A stretch of 64,000 bases of DNA from positions 27,648,694-27,712,693 of the forward strand of contig OX424570.1 of assembly GCA_949152475.1 (NCBI GenBank), in the 5' to 3' direction. Below the pieces are notes generated by a model that saw nothing but the letters and a program-made list of their open reading frames with translations, did no database searches and was not told the origin of the DNA. Source of the DNA: Terebella lapidaria (taxonomy: Eukaryota > Annelida > Polychaeta > Terebellida > Terebellidae). Shown one piece after another: positions 1 through 13,340 of the stretch (within the stretch, counting starts at the first letter, position 1; the number at the start of each line of letters is the position of its first letter). Made by a program: the position numbers and the translations under genes.

Positions 1-1970
1 ATGTTGCATGGTGTCAAGTTGTGAGATATGTTTGCACTTTCACTGCCTGGTTTTGTGTAAATGTCGTGTGTCCTTGCCTCATGGTCCTGCTCGTCATGGA
101 GTTGTTTGCACAGAAATATACCCCGCTTGCCAAGTCAAAATCTCGCTTACTCGCTGGAAACGCAGCCGTGAAGTGGCGAGGTGAACAACATCCAGGCTGC
201 TTGGACAATTGTGCATGTCATGTATGTCTATATATTTGAATGTGAGACACTTTTTGTATATATGTTTGGATGATGGAATGAGTCACGTGTGAAATGTGTC
301 TTTTTGTCTTTGACATTTTCTGTTTGCTTTGCACTGATATTGTTAACAAGCTGTAAATATTTTCATGAAATTCATTTTATCGCAGTACTAATAATATTAT
401 TCAGAAACAATTTGTGAATCGTGAATATCCCTAGTGTAAGACTCTGTCCATAGCGCTCTATGTATAGCAATATTCTCAATATCTCTATCAATATACATGT
501 ACATGTATTTGTGTGTTCAATTTTGTGGTCCGACATTGAAATGATCAACCAACAAGAACCAACAAGACAAAATTGAAGTGTCGTTTTCTAACCAGCAAAA
601 TACTCATTATGCGAGGATGGAGTCTCACACAAATGGGTATCTGTCTCTTGCAGGCTTTGACTGGGAAAACGCGTAAATAAACGAGACCGAGACCCCTGGG
701 GTAGAAAACCAAATGTAAACTGACTCTTCAAACCAGAAAACTACACAACAAACTAAAGAGTGACTTTCTACACCCCAGCAAGCAACAATTGTCCGTGCTT
801 GATAGTTACCATGACAACAGGCAGTTGTTGATGTATTTTCACAGTCCTATTGAAGAAGGACAGACACTTTTATAAACCTGTATCCTCGCTTCACCCCTGG
901 GTGACATGGGGGGATGGGGGGGGGGGGAGGAGGGGGGGGGATACATGTATTGTGATTTTCAAGTAAACTACTATGTACAGAAATCCTCACCTTTACAACA
1001 ACAACATCTACACCTATCACCCCAAAACTCATTCACATTTTCCTGGAAACATAGAACTTTGACAAAAACATATATACATGTTAAAAACTAAAGTATTTAT
1101 GTAGATATACTTCGGTAAGTATTTGAACAAGAAACATTATTATAAGCAGTATTATTCATAATTATTCAAAGTGCACAAGTGTACATTACATGAACTCAAT
1201 CTTCAATCACAATGCCATGGTTTATTTTGATCAGCAGATTTTTTTTTCCGGATGATGGAATCTATTGTTACAGTGAGGAAAGTTCTCAATAACATGAAGA
1301 AAAGGGAGAAATTCCAGAGTATTTTTCGTGCCGTGAAGCACGCAAACTCCTCTTGTTACAACCATTATAGGAATTTATGAGGCGAGATAAAATAAACTCT
1401 GTGGATGGCACGGCAAGCTCATGAAAAGAAACTGCATGTGGCTGTGTGTGGGATGGGGAGGGGGGGGGGAGTACAGGGGGGGGGGGGCACATGGGGGCAA
1501 TATGTAACCAGGTAACGGTTTATGGGAATCATAATTCTCATGGGCTTTTTTCTGTTTAATTGCTGTGACATCAGACTCAGTCAAGTGAGACATTCTACAG
1601 ATACCAATACCTGTTGAATTGCCTAAGGAGTTGCTGAGCCTGACAATCACAATACTATTGTGTACTGGAATGTGAACTGTTCAATCAACATGTTACAATT
1701 ACTGGCGTGATAGAAGTTATTTCTGTCATACTGTGCACCACATGAAATGGACAACTTTTTATAGTCCAATTGTTGTTACATCATAAGGTATTTGGATATG
1801 TGTCTTTGTACATGTAATGTCCATACAATTTGTGTGAATTGCAATTAATTGCGCCTCCAATCAAAATTGCAGTTTCGGTCAAAAATGAACAAAAAAATAT
1901 GTTGTACATGTAGTGTTATTTTAGAAAATCTTCACATTTAAATTTACATGTACAAAATGTGTCAAAGAAT
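1..1970. other. Non-coding stretch, no gene recognised
   Basis: No open frame here resembles a known protein. The stretch is AT-rich and contains G-runs near 908-940 and 1456-1490. A pyrimidine-rich acceptor-like sequence near 640-655 is followed by a short open stretch, TAA and AATAAA at about 675-683. This could be the terminal exon of a plus-strand gene lying to the left, but there is nothing else to support it. If the KLF gene extends past the left edge, this DNA is part of its intron. Confidence 0.5.
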
Positions 1971-2379
1971 TAACGCCCGGACGAGTCGACGGGTACCCGA
2001 ATTCGGGGCAGGTCAAACAATTACCCGGGTCGGAATTTCTTTACCCGCACCCGAGAACGAATAATGATATAGTTTTTGTCTTGAAAATTTGCGATAAACG
2101 CTAGTAAAATCACAAGAATGACAAGAAATTCATCGGGGAAAATCGGAAGTAGTTTTATGAGATCATGTGATATCTTTCAAACTCGAAAATAAACAGCGAC
2201 GAAACAAATAATGTATGTCAAAGATCGAAGACTGGCGTTTACGTGTTACATTCTGCTCATATTTGCTCCAATGATTCCCGTTCAAATTTTTTATCTATAC
2301 TTGGACGGGTTACCCGGGTCGGGTCTGATCAGACCACACGGGTACCCGGGTCGGAAATTTTCGACTCGTCCGAGCCCTA
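1971..2379. mobile_element. hAT-type MITE with perfect 8-bp target duplication
   Basis: The element is flanked by the direct repeat CAAAGAAT at 1963-1970 and 2380-2387. Its ends are inverted repeats: left TAACGCCCGGACGAGTCGA, right (reverse complement) TAGGGCTCGGACGAGTCGA, followed on both sides by GGGTACCCG-type GC-rich sequence. An 8-bp target duplication and a TAGGG-like terminus are established hAT hallmarks. At 409 bp with no transposase frame it is non-autonomous. The GC-rich ends contrast with an AT-rich interior. Confidence 0.88.
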
Positions 2380-2387
2380 CAAAGAAT

Positions 2388-4051
2388 CCAATAAAATCAA
2401 GCAAATTCTGTTCATATCAACACATGTATTGAAAACATCATTTTTGTCATATTTTGATGGTCCATTTGATTTGATATTGACAACTTAATTGATTTTTCGT
2501 AGAAGCAGATCAATCTTCTATAAAGTACAATAGCAGACAATTAGACCTACCCGGTATTTCCATACCAAATTTCCGTTCTGCTAGATTTTGAAAGCTGTGA
2601 AGACTAATTCATCACCTTAAATCTTCCACAGCCAAGAGAATATCAACGTATCAAGTAGCACAAAGATTTTTTATGATATTTAATACAGCACAGCTGTACC
2701 GTATCAAATGGTATTTCTTACTTTTTTGAGAGAAGATAATATTTTTTTCTTGGTGGAGATAGGAAACCCAACAAACTCTCAATATTGACTCTCATTTTTT
2801 CCCGGCTCAAAACAAATATATGACTTTCCTTGAGATTTGTCCATCATTGCATTGCGTCTACTTGATATTCAATGAGCATTGGGAGAGATATCAGCTCGAA
2901 TACTGGGATCATGGACCGTTCCTGAGACGCCCGGCATACATCATTACACCCCAGGGTGGGGTGGGAGGGGACTGCTGAAAACAGGCGGGAACTGTAGCAG
3001 AGCGGGGCGGGAGTCAGGGAGGAATGCTGTGCCATATTGGTATATAAAATGTTTAGACTAACCATACTTGAAATCAATGTTTTTGAAGTATCGATTGATT
3101 TGATCAGATGAACTCTGCGTATCCACCTCCATCCATCCTGCTACATATGATGTTTGTGACATTACTTGGCTCGGGTGTGGATGGGAGGGGGGGGGGGGGT
3201 GTAGTGGGGGGGGGGTGGGGGGGATGATGGGACATTGTGTTATGAATATGGTGATGTTGTACATATATATACCATCCCATACTCTTTAATCCAAAATCCA
3301 GTTATCTGTCGAACTGGCAGATGGGTGTCCATTCATAAATTTGTAGCATCCCCGGTACATACATGGGTACCCACCTGTTTCTACAAGTAACAGTTCTATT
3401 GGAATTGATGAATGATATTATTCAATATACATGTGCCGGTAATACACACTTGTCCCCAAAAGTTAATACCCTGAAATGTTTCTTGTGATTTACTTAATAG
3501 TATCAGGAGTTAACTGTGAAGGATGGTGAATACTGGAGGTACATGTATAAAAATAATGTATCATTTAATTCAGCAAAAGGACAAGGATTGGTTCGATAAT
3601 TTACTGTTTTTTGTTGACTTGTTTCCGTTAACTTTGTTTTTCATCCTTGCTTGTTTGAGCAGCGAATTCATTTATTCAAATTTAATTCAGATATCGAGCA
3701 AATCTAAAGGTGACTGACTTAATAATCATGATACGTATGCAGAAATGAAATGTCCCCTAAACATGAGTACATTCAGTGCAGACATCCGCAGGGGGTTCAA
3801 AATTCCTTGAAAAATATAAACACTTGAAACGGCTTCAGTACATGACGCCTACAGCTGTATCATAGTGTATAATCATATACAATTACATGTATGTACATCA
3901 TGTACATGTTGTATCTCAATATTTGTGTATAACACAAATATTATGTACCACGAAATTCTTTATAATTTGAACAGTTTATGTGTCATGGCAACATACATGA
4001 ACAGGGACTTTTACATGTATATTACTGGTCACAGTTGACAACAATACATGT
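2388..4051. other. Non-coding stretch
   Basis: No supported gene. A G-rich tract lies at 3184-3224, and there are several TACATGTA-type palindromes. It is probably intron or flank of the minus-strand KLF gene. Confidence 0.5.
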
Positions 4052-4055
4052 TTAA

Positions 4056-4947
4056 AGTACTAGGAACATGAAAATATGATGTGAGCTCAGATTAAAGCAC
4101 CATGTGAGCTGATCAGAACGGTTTTTACAGCATGTGAATATCTCGATTCCTTCAAAAGTTACAGTGCTTCAAAGTTCAAATTGCCCAAATTACAATTTGA
4201 AAAATCATATAGCTCATTAATATGCAAATTTGTATGCATGACGTCACAGGGGGAACATTTTTTAACTAGATGGTTTTGATGGCATATTAAAGTCTTAAGA
4301 AATTGCAATTATTCAATAAAGCTTATTCCACATGCTCTACATAATTGATAGTCAATGAATTTCACATCCGGATAGTTGCCAAGGTCACCAGTATTGATAT
4401 AAGGCCCCTAGCAACCAGGGTTGCTATGGCCCAAATCCACAGTCATATCGATAAGCAAACAAAACCAAAGGTGAAAATGGATTGACTCCACATGCATGAT
4501 TAATATGCAATAATCACATTCTGTCAAAACCCCTACTTCTGGCAGTTAGGACCCATAGTAACCAAAGGTTGCTAGGGACCCCAGCAGTTGAATAGTAACC
4601 ATGGCAACAGTAACACTTTGAACAACACTGACTATTGACCATGCCTATCAATGTTTGAAGTTTAGGTTTGCAATAATTCTGACCAGATCAATTATATTAA
4701 GACTCAAACTTGCCTAATTAAAAATATTCCCCCTTCTACGTCACGAATACCTCATTTGCATACTAATTAGCTTCTCGAAAAATCCAGCAGTGTTCATTCC
4801 AGCATATGTCACAACCTGCCAAAATGTGACATTCAAATGGCCATAATTTTTTAACCAATAGAGATATTGACATGTAGTAAACTGCATTTTACTCAGCAAA
4901 ACCAGGTCTCAGTTGAGTTCACGTCATATTTTCATGTTCCTAGTACT
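4056..4947. mobile_element. TTAA-flanked inverted-repeat element (piggyBac-like TSD)
   Basis: TTAA occurs at 4052-4055 and 4948-4951, immediately outside inverted repeats that begin AGTACTAGGAACATGAAAAT. The arms match for about 36 bp with three mismatches. Subterminal blocks around 4214-4270 and 4716-4776 (ATGCAAAT, a CGTCA core, GGGGGAA, then A/T-rich) are also inverted copies of each other, so the fold-back extends about 200 bp inward. TTAA duplication is the piggyBac hallmark, but these termini are not the usual CCCTNTA type, so the superfamily is inferred only from the TSD. The 892-bp element has no coding frame. Confidence 0.75.
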
Positions 4948-4951
4948 TTAA

Positions 4952-6101
4952 GGGATGAATTTTTGACATTCATGATATGTAACACTGTGTGTTGTATGAC
5001 AATTATAGACATAGGATGTGTCTGACCCCTGGAGCATATTCAAACATTAATGTATGGGTCAGCAAGAGAAATGTCGGTAACCAAAACATGTCCAATAAAA
5101 GTTGTGTCCTGCTGTGTATGAGCCCACGGTGTACGAGCGCCGAGTTACTATGGCCGGCCACCCACCACAGAACACATACAGCTGTATATGTAGAGCCCCA
5201 TATTTGGACTGCCTGGCTACTTTATGTGCCATCACGGACAACAAACTGCTGTGTTCATAATTACGACCGGCCCTGTTCATATATATACCAGTATATTACT
5301 TTTGTACATGAATATCATGTTCCACGCAATGTATTTTATATCATATATCCAGTGTATACATGAAACGCGATAAAAAAAATGCTACATATAGAAGTGATTC
5401 ATATGGCGTTGCACAATACATGTCTATTTTTGATGTTCGCGTGTTATATTTATAAACGATGATGTAACATGTATGTTTATAGGTTGGCTCTGGTTAACAA
5501 TAAACATGTCCACTATACATTGTCCGGGCGAGATAATTATGTCGCATGTGTCTGTGACGGTCCGTGTTCATGATAAATGTATGTAAACATAATAGGCGTG
5601 TATCACCATAGCAACTAAACATTATGTCAGCAGTTTGAATGCAACCAAGTTGAGCTGACCATTTAGAAACCTGGAATTTGGCGACAACCCGATATTAAAC
5701 TTCTCCTCATTGATCAACATCATCAATTGCCCTTTAATTTTGGTTGTAATCATTGTTGCACATGTAATATTAGCTTAATAGTCATGACCGGGTAATACAT
5801 TCATAACCAGCAGTCAGTCATGAACATATGGGAAATACCTCGATCAATTGTGCTCGTTAAGAATATAATCAGATAATCATATTGCTGTCACACACCACCA
5901 GCCGTTACCACGGTTACCATGACTATTTATAGTACAGTCATAACCATGATAACAGTGATTATCAGATAAATATGCAGCAGTTTATCAGATCCTAATACAT
6001 TTATCATATTATATACAGTATCACTGTTCTATGAGCTTTCAAATTTGTCAATATACTTCCAGATTATATTAGACCACTAGATTCAGCAGGAAAGCACTGA
6101 C
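4952..6101. other. Probable KLF intron 2 sequence
   Basis: On the minus strand the DNA immediately downstream of the exon 2 splice donor (GTCAGT) should be intron. I looked for the second and third zinc fingers on the minus strand from here to position 1 and saw none. They are expected beyond the left edge. Confidence 0.5.
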
Positions 6102-6738
6102 CTGTGTGTGTGCGTAGATGTGCCTTGAGATGGGAGCTCTTCGTGTAGACTTTCTTACAACCGTCATATGGACATTTGTGGATACGACGCTTGCTGTCCG
6201 GACTCAGGTCCTCCCTCTGTCGACATGGCGACCGCGGCGGACTTGCCACTGTCTCACTCGTCCGCGACGGGAAAAACCCAAACGGGGACTTTGGTCCGTC
6301 ACAACCATCCCGCAAAGCTACAGTCAAAGAATTCCTGGGAGTGGCCAGGAGACGGAGAGCGAACGGGTCGCTGGTTCTGCTCGGGGACGGCGATATGGCG
6401 TCACATGAGTCCCACGACACCGCGCTCGACACCGAGCTGTACGAGCTGAAACTGTGCACGCTCATTGTGTCGTCGATGTTGAGTTTGGACAGTTTTTCCA
6501 CTGGGTTTTCCCCGACGGAGTCGTCACGTTTACGCATGGTCGAGGTGGGTGATGAGGTGAGGGATGACGGGTTGGAGGCACAGTCGCTGGACTCCGCGCC
6601 ACTCGGGCAGCTGTCTTCCCCCACACTAGCGGCCCGCTGAACCATAAACTTGTCCCACGGATCCGTGTCAACGTTCAGTTTGCGGTACGCCGTCAGTCGC
6701 GGCTCGTTCTTCAAGTACCGCTCCATCTCCAGGCAGTT
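6102..6738 (-). CDS. KLF6/7: KLF6/7-type Kruppel-like transcription factor, coding exon 2
   Basis: This exon encodes residues 35-246 of a Kruppel-like factor, a nuclear transcription factor that binds GC/CACCC boxes. It opens after acceptor CCGCCCACAG in phase 0 with N-C-L-E-M-E-R-Y-L, matching the T-C-L-E-L-E-R-Y-L that follows W-Q-Q in vertebrate KLF6 and KLF7. A long Ser/Pro-rich low-complexity region follows. The exon ends with KRR, then the first C2H2 finger (C-x4-C-x12-H-x3-H, core [17 protein letters not shown]). The donor (GTCAGT) falls exactly at the HTG/EKP linker, a conserved KLF splice position. Fingers 2 and 3 are not in the window, so the gene is partial at its 3' end. The open frame continues upstream of the acceptor, but that is intron read-through. 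Plus-strand frames across this exon are shadows. Confidence 0.93.
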
Positions 6739-9700
6739 CTGTGGGCGGAGAAATGACGGGTTGTCAATACACAGGAAATATCTGATACACATGAATACAC
6801 ACATAAAGTTACAGCAAACAGCAGACACTGGAATGACACTGGACAGCAGACACAATTGCTTAATACATGTTATAAATCATTCGAGGTTAGGACTTTTTAT
6901 ACATGAATGATACAACATTTGCAATTGATGTGGATACAAAAGTAATCATTATTCAGCATGATTTGAATTCAATACATGTACATATTTACATGTATATGAA
7001 CTCATGACACTGCTCTGAACTCAAACATGTTGAAAAGATGAAGATTGTGGATGTCTTAACATAATCAAGTATTTCTTGAACCATTCAGGCACACTAATTT
7101 TTTGTATAAATTTGGGGAATTTAGCGTCATAGCAGAGATCCATATTGATAGATATAGGTACATGTATATATCTAAATGTATGACATGTTACCCATGCACG
7201 TACATGTGCATACATAGATACATACAAACATGTACATATTCACATTTAGTTGTTCACAGAGTTAAACAACTCATAAGTGAAACCAATTTCAAATTGTTCA
7301 TATCAATTGATAATTGCTGGTGTCTAAGTTCATTCAGTAAACAAATATTGACTGGTATCTCAACCATGCACAATTTTATTTTATCTACAAATGTATGTGT
7401 AATTTTCGAGATAAGTGAATAGAAGTATTATCATGATTATGGACATAGTTATAATATTTAACATATTCAAACCAGTCCCTGCCATAATATCATACTAATT
7501 AATTAAAGTACTGGTGCACTAATTAGGTATAATTGTTTACTCATATGGACATCATCCATGTGATAAATACGCAAGGACGTATACATTTCCATCTATTATT
7601 TTATTGACTCATTGTAGCTACTGAAACAAGTCCTGAATATTGTCACATGGATCAAGTAGAGTGTAAGACTATACGTGTATACGAGTGTAATGTATCAAAT
7701 ATTGAGCTGATTAATTCCGTCTGCACTCCGTGGCATGAAGGCCTTGTACAAGATACTTCAGTATCCATGACAACCTGAGACAAAACATGGCCCAAACAAT
7801 TACACAAAATATCAAAACACTGCCTTCGCTTTGTGTCATGTTATTGGGACAGATGAATTCAAGAAGGTTTTTGGGATGGTACAAAATTCAAGGTCAGATT
7901 GGATTCGTCTGGCATTAATTTGATATGACTGACTGTACATGTAACATGACTCTCTATAACTGTGTGGTATACATTGTACAATACATGGGCTTGGACAGTA
8001 CTTGGATTCTCCACTGTATTCTACATGTCAGCTGTATACATGCATGTCCGTATGTCTATGTATGTATATTGGAAATGTCGAGATATCTAAATGCATGGTT
8101 AAATATTATATTTCATTTTGGTGCGGTGAGGTCACTAACACATGGGCTTAGACATCCTGTTGGACAGAAGCTGGGTGGTACATGATTATAAATTGGCCAA
8201 AGTTTGCTATAAATGTTATTTTGTTGTCATCAAATTTTTATTCATTAATGTGTTTAGCCACGTGATGACTCACTCACCTACGTGTACCAATACAAGTCGG
8301 TTCTGGCAGACTGCCATGTTAACTAAACCATGTTAACAAAACCCTCAGCTTTTTCTGAACAGAATGAAATGACTGAGGTTTCACCGAATGTCACATCTAT
8401 ATTTATATGATTCAGACTGATACACTTATAATTTGCCTGCCTTGTCACATATTAAATTGTCGCACATCACAAGACATCTTTTTTTCCCGAAGGGATAACA
8501 GATTGAGACATTAAAACTATTAATAGCAGGATTCCTGCAAAGTTCACTCAACTCAAAGTCCATCCAAACATTAACTGTCAAAATAAATGATCAAACACCA
8601 ATTAGTTGAATACAAAAGAGTAATGACCAGGCCCAGGATAGAAATAATTACTGTACTGATGCAGACGGAAACATTCGGAAACACTCCAAAAACCTCCAGA
8701 GGAAAACAGCCCAAAGTTTGTTCAATCAATGCCAGTCAATAGGCCGTAATGGCTGCCAAAATCAACAGTACTCCGGGAGATTGGATTGTCCTGAAGGCTA
8801 TAGGTACATGTACAGAGCATAGGCACAGACTCGCGGAGAGTTACGTCTGCCCATAGATAGTTAATTGGGTAAAGATCTTCAAATTCCAAACTCTCTCAGC
8901 TGTTTGTGAAAAGCCCATTTAGGGGACTCATTTTAATTTTTTCAGTGAAGTTATTAGAGCAGTAAAAACGCTCAAGTGCTGGTAGTTCATACTTGACGGT
9001 TATCAGGGCATTTTTACGGTGTGAGGGTTTATTAGTAATTGTTTGCATTAATTTGCATATGTACATATTTGGAGATAGTCAATATTCCTGTACCTAAGGT
9101 ACCTATACCACCATGCGTTACACATATTATCTTGTGTATAACTATACCAGTAAATGGTTCAGTGAAAACTGAATGGATCAGACACTCAGTGAAAACTACA
9201 CAACCCCCAGAGCTATTCGTATACATAACTCTATGGACAGAATTTATCAGATTCCGTGCACAAAAGACCATAATCGCTACAATCTCGTTCATGCCTATTC
9301 ACAATATTTTATTTTGTACGTACCACATTCATAAGTGTCAGTCTCTCAATTTGCCATTCATTATTTACCCCCCCAACCCCCGCCTCCCCCTAACACCATC
9401 CCCCCTCCCCAGCACCCCCACCAAACCATGTCAACTCATATCTCTCTATAGCTTACCTATATGAATGAGTAAGTAAGTACATGTGTACCAGTACTGTACA
9501 ACTTAGACTAGTTCTCAGGGTCACCGACATAATTGTAGTCCATTCATGAAAATATTCCCAGGGTTGGTACGAGTAATCTATTGAATACACTCAGCCCTGC
9601 ATGGAGACAGATGCTAGCATACTTATTATTATTATAAATCAGCAAAAAACCCATCTCTTTCCTGTCCCTGCTAATTATGAGACAATCAATGACAGAAATA

Positions 9701-12700
9701 TAACCCATCCCTATTGTACTCTATACCTGTCAATTTACAACAGACCCCCCCCCCCTCCCCCAGAAACACCTGACAACCCTCCTAGGCCCACACCAGAATA
9801 TTTCCCACAGGTTCTGTATAAGGTAAAAGGTTTCGCTCGGTTGGGCCGAAAACCCATTTCCATTATCAGCTCCAGCGAATCTACGACAGAAAGCATGTGT
9901 CCAGAGATACAGAAGCGGGAGGAAACAATAAACCGCATCAATTTACTGACAGGAAGGTCATCTCTCCCTGATAACGGGGTGTAAAACCGGAGGTATGTGC
10001 ATTGTTTCGCTGTCCCGGTCACCGCCAAACAATGTCATCAATGGACTCGCTGGACCATGGTTGGCTGCCCCACATGAAAGGTGACTCTGTCCAATATTGC
10101 GGAGTTTATGACTTGTGAAAATAAAACAGATGCAAGCGCCCGGAAATCACGAAAACAACAAGGTATGAAAATACCGCTACATTCTACAGGTGACGAACCA
10201 CAGCAGGGGCAAAAATAAGTTCCGGTTTGCTGAGGAGACAAGCTGGTGTGAGCATACTTCAAAGTGACAATACTCTACAAATATTATACCGAGTGAAGTG
10301 ATTCAATTGCTTAATCAGAAATGGAAGGTAGGGGGAGGGGGGAGGGGGGGGGGGGGCATTGTTGGCATTCCACTTGAGAACAACTGTATACCTTTTTATT
10401 TTATTTCACGTACGAAAATATTTAACTTTTCGTGAAAGATTAACGGGGTTTTTTTTTTAAAATCCCTGCTATGTTAATGTCATAAGTATGATAAATTGAG
10501 TTACTCATTAATTCACAGTGCACTGGGGCCACTACAGGGCATCAAAAATGTCCTGAACAATTACTCTAATCAGAAACTAACCTCTTATGGGATTCTGGTG
10601 TTACATAATAATGGTCAATTAGTAATCAAATATGTCCCAGGCTTTCATTCTCTTCATGTAGTTTCCATTTAATAGGAAATGCATACTGTATTGTTTAGTC
10701 AGCATGATTACTTTGATAACATGTACTTTCTATTTTTCACCATTGTTTATTATCACAAGTATAGAATCTTTATTTTTGTATATTGTTTTTGTCCGTCTGG
10801 GCAGAAAAATTTAAAATGTATGTGGTAGACGCAGCCTCCTTATTTATGTGGTTCTATATTTGTGACGCTCAGTTAGTGTAGGCGGCAACATTAGCGTAGA
10901 CTGGAAAATAACCTTAAAGTGGTGCCTATTTTCATCCAAAACAATACATAATTGCATCCCTGGAGTTCTGTATATGTCATGTACTACTGTATGTGTTGCT
11001 GACAATACCCAGCCCCCCCCCACCCCCCTCCCATCCTGCCCTGGCAATAAACAACTAGCATATGCAACATATCCCCAGCCTATTACAGAAATTCCTAATG
11101 CTGTAATATGAGAATTGAGAGAGCACTTCACTCTGACTCAAGGTCACATCAAAGGTCGAGTACCAGGTTTTTGTTTACCTTTACTTACCAGGTGAGATTT
11201 TGTGGCATTTAGCAGGTTTATCCATGAATATTTTATAAAGAAGCCTTGCGGACTATTACTGAGCCGTATTACCGTGGTTCTTACACAAGACTGGACAATT
11301 GCAGGTCACAATGTTCCATTGTCTGTGGTATTTAAGGTCGCAGTGACCTTGTACAATGGAAACTACATGTACACAATCAAAGAGAAAGCTTCCAAATGGC
11401 AATAAAATATAGAAAACCTGTTGGTTTGCATCATTGCAAATATACTATCAAGGTATACATGTATTTGTCAATTTTCCGTTCCTTTCTCTAACTTCTACGT
11501 ACAATGCATAATGCATATGCAATGCCCCATATTCAGCCCTATTCTGCTGAGGTGTGGAAATTCTTGCTGAGTTATTTTGTCAAACCACAGCACTGCCTGA
11601 ATGTCACAAACATTGAGACTAATGACCCACATGGGTAACCAATAGAGACCTAATGGCACATATAGTGCTCCATAGTTAATAATTCATTAATGACAGGCTT
11701 TACTGCTTCCTGTCCCGTCCATTGCTATAAAGCACTCCCTAGCCTATAAACCGGACATCGCCAATATTGTATGGGATGTGGACCTTAGCTGGGTAGATAA
11801 CGGGTTGGATAGTTTTATATTGTTGTTTATCAACAGCTGTCATAAACTGCACGCAGTATCCCTGTACAAGGCCTACACTCGATACACATCAACAAAACTG
11901 ATATTTATCTACATTACTATGATATAAATATGTCGTCTCCATGACCGAAATGACCGTGGAAGTCTGCAGTAGAAGACATATTGCCAGAGATTATATGGTA
12001 CAACAGTACGGTGTAAAATTCATCTCTCAAAATAGCATAAAGGTCAAGACTTTGAAGAACTGAGTAAATATACAAGTCCTTAATCAGGGAGAGTTGATGA
12101 TAATAAAATTCTATGATTTGTATGAGTAGGCCACTTGATTTTCTGCTTAGCCTCAAGATCCTTGCATATCAAAACTTGGCTGATTGAACCCGAAGTCCAC
12201 ACGACATTGTATATAAGGGGGTATATCATGTATACAAATGTACCATCAGTTATACGCTATCTGTTAAACTCACATGCTTGCAAGAATCCCAAATTTAGCC
12301 TACAGTAAAGATCATTAATATGATAAAATTAGAGAGTTATTGAGTGTATGAATATAAATTTATGTATATTGTATCAGAAACCCTTAAGAGTTTATGGTTT
12401 TCTGATTGTGTATACATAAAAACTATGTATGGGACACCACATATGTATACAATGTTAGAGCATGATGGAAGTTTTTCTAGCCATGTAGATGTATAGTGTA
12501 TGATCATGGTTCAAGTAACAAGAGATAACTGGTAACCTGATAAGTAATAACATGTGAGAATCAATGAGAAACACGAGCTATCTGCGAGATACAGAAGACA
12601 ACTGAGGACATTGTCCCTTTCTTTTTCTTCTCCTCTCACTCCAAACTGTCCCCTGAACAGTCAAACTTTTATTGTGACATATTCACCCATCAATCTACGG

Positions 12701-13340
12701 GAGTGATAAGACGTCTAAATAAGGCCTCTAACTCCAGACATTTAACCCCATTCCTGGGGACACCAGCAGTTTGTTCCATGTTTGCAGACAAACTTAATGT
12801 CTGTACTTTCTGTATACATGACCAGCTTAATTACAAATTAAATCACTTTGAGATGGCCCCATAAATTGTCAGTCAAGGTCCCTTCAAAACAGTTTACTGT
12901 CACACACAGTACGGTAAAACATGAACTAGTTCTAGCATGCATCATTTTCTGTGGTTATTTTTTTTTTCCCAACGTATATTATTACTGGTATATACCAGTC
13001 ATATACATGTATGTCAGTCAGGGATAGTGATGAAGGAAAAAATATTCTTGTGGTTACAATAACTGTATGTTCACTAACATTTTACCAAAAATTGGCCACA
13101 CACTCTTGAGGTGACATGTATTTCTGCATGAGGTTAACGACCAGTAAGACTCCATTGCATATTGGCAGTCGATACTGGTCGGTGAAGTCAAGTGTACATG
13201 TATGCTGCGGTGAGTGAGTCCTCAGTGTGTGTGGTGATTTCATTGCGTATGCAACAAATAATTTGATTGAATTACGACTCTTCATTACTCATGTACATCT
13301 ACAAAGTGAGAGATTTGTAGGCAAAATCTACGAAAGAGTA

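Noticed and set aside
640-690. Possible terminal exon on the plus strand (TCTCTTGCAG, short open stretch, TAA, AATAAA)
   Set aside because: Only about ten codons with no upstream exon in the window; such matches occur by chance in AT-rich DNA.
1-6000. Zinc fingers 2 and 3 of the KLF gene
   Set aside because: I searched the minus strand for the conserved finger-2 core (F-A-R-S-D-E-L) and finger-3 core (S-R-S-D-H-L) and did not see them. They are presumed to lie outside the window.
6118-6640. Plus-strand open frames of 93-154 codons
   Set aside because: Shadows antisense to KLF exon 2, whose minus-strand frame has family motifs and conserved splice sites.
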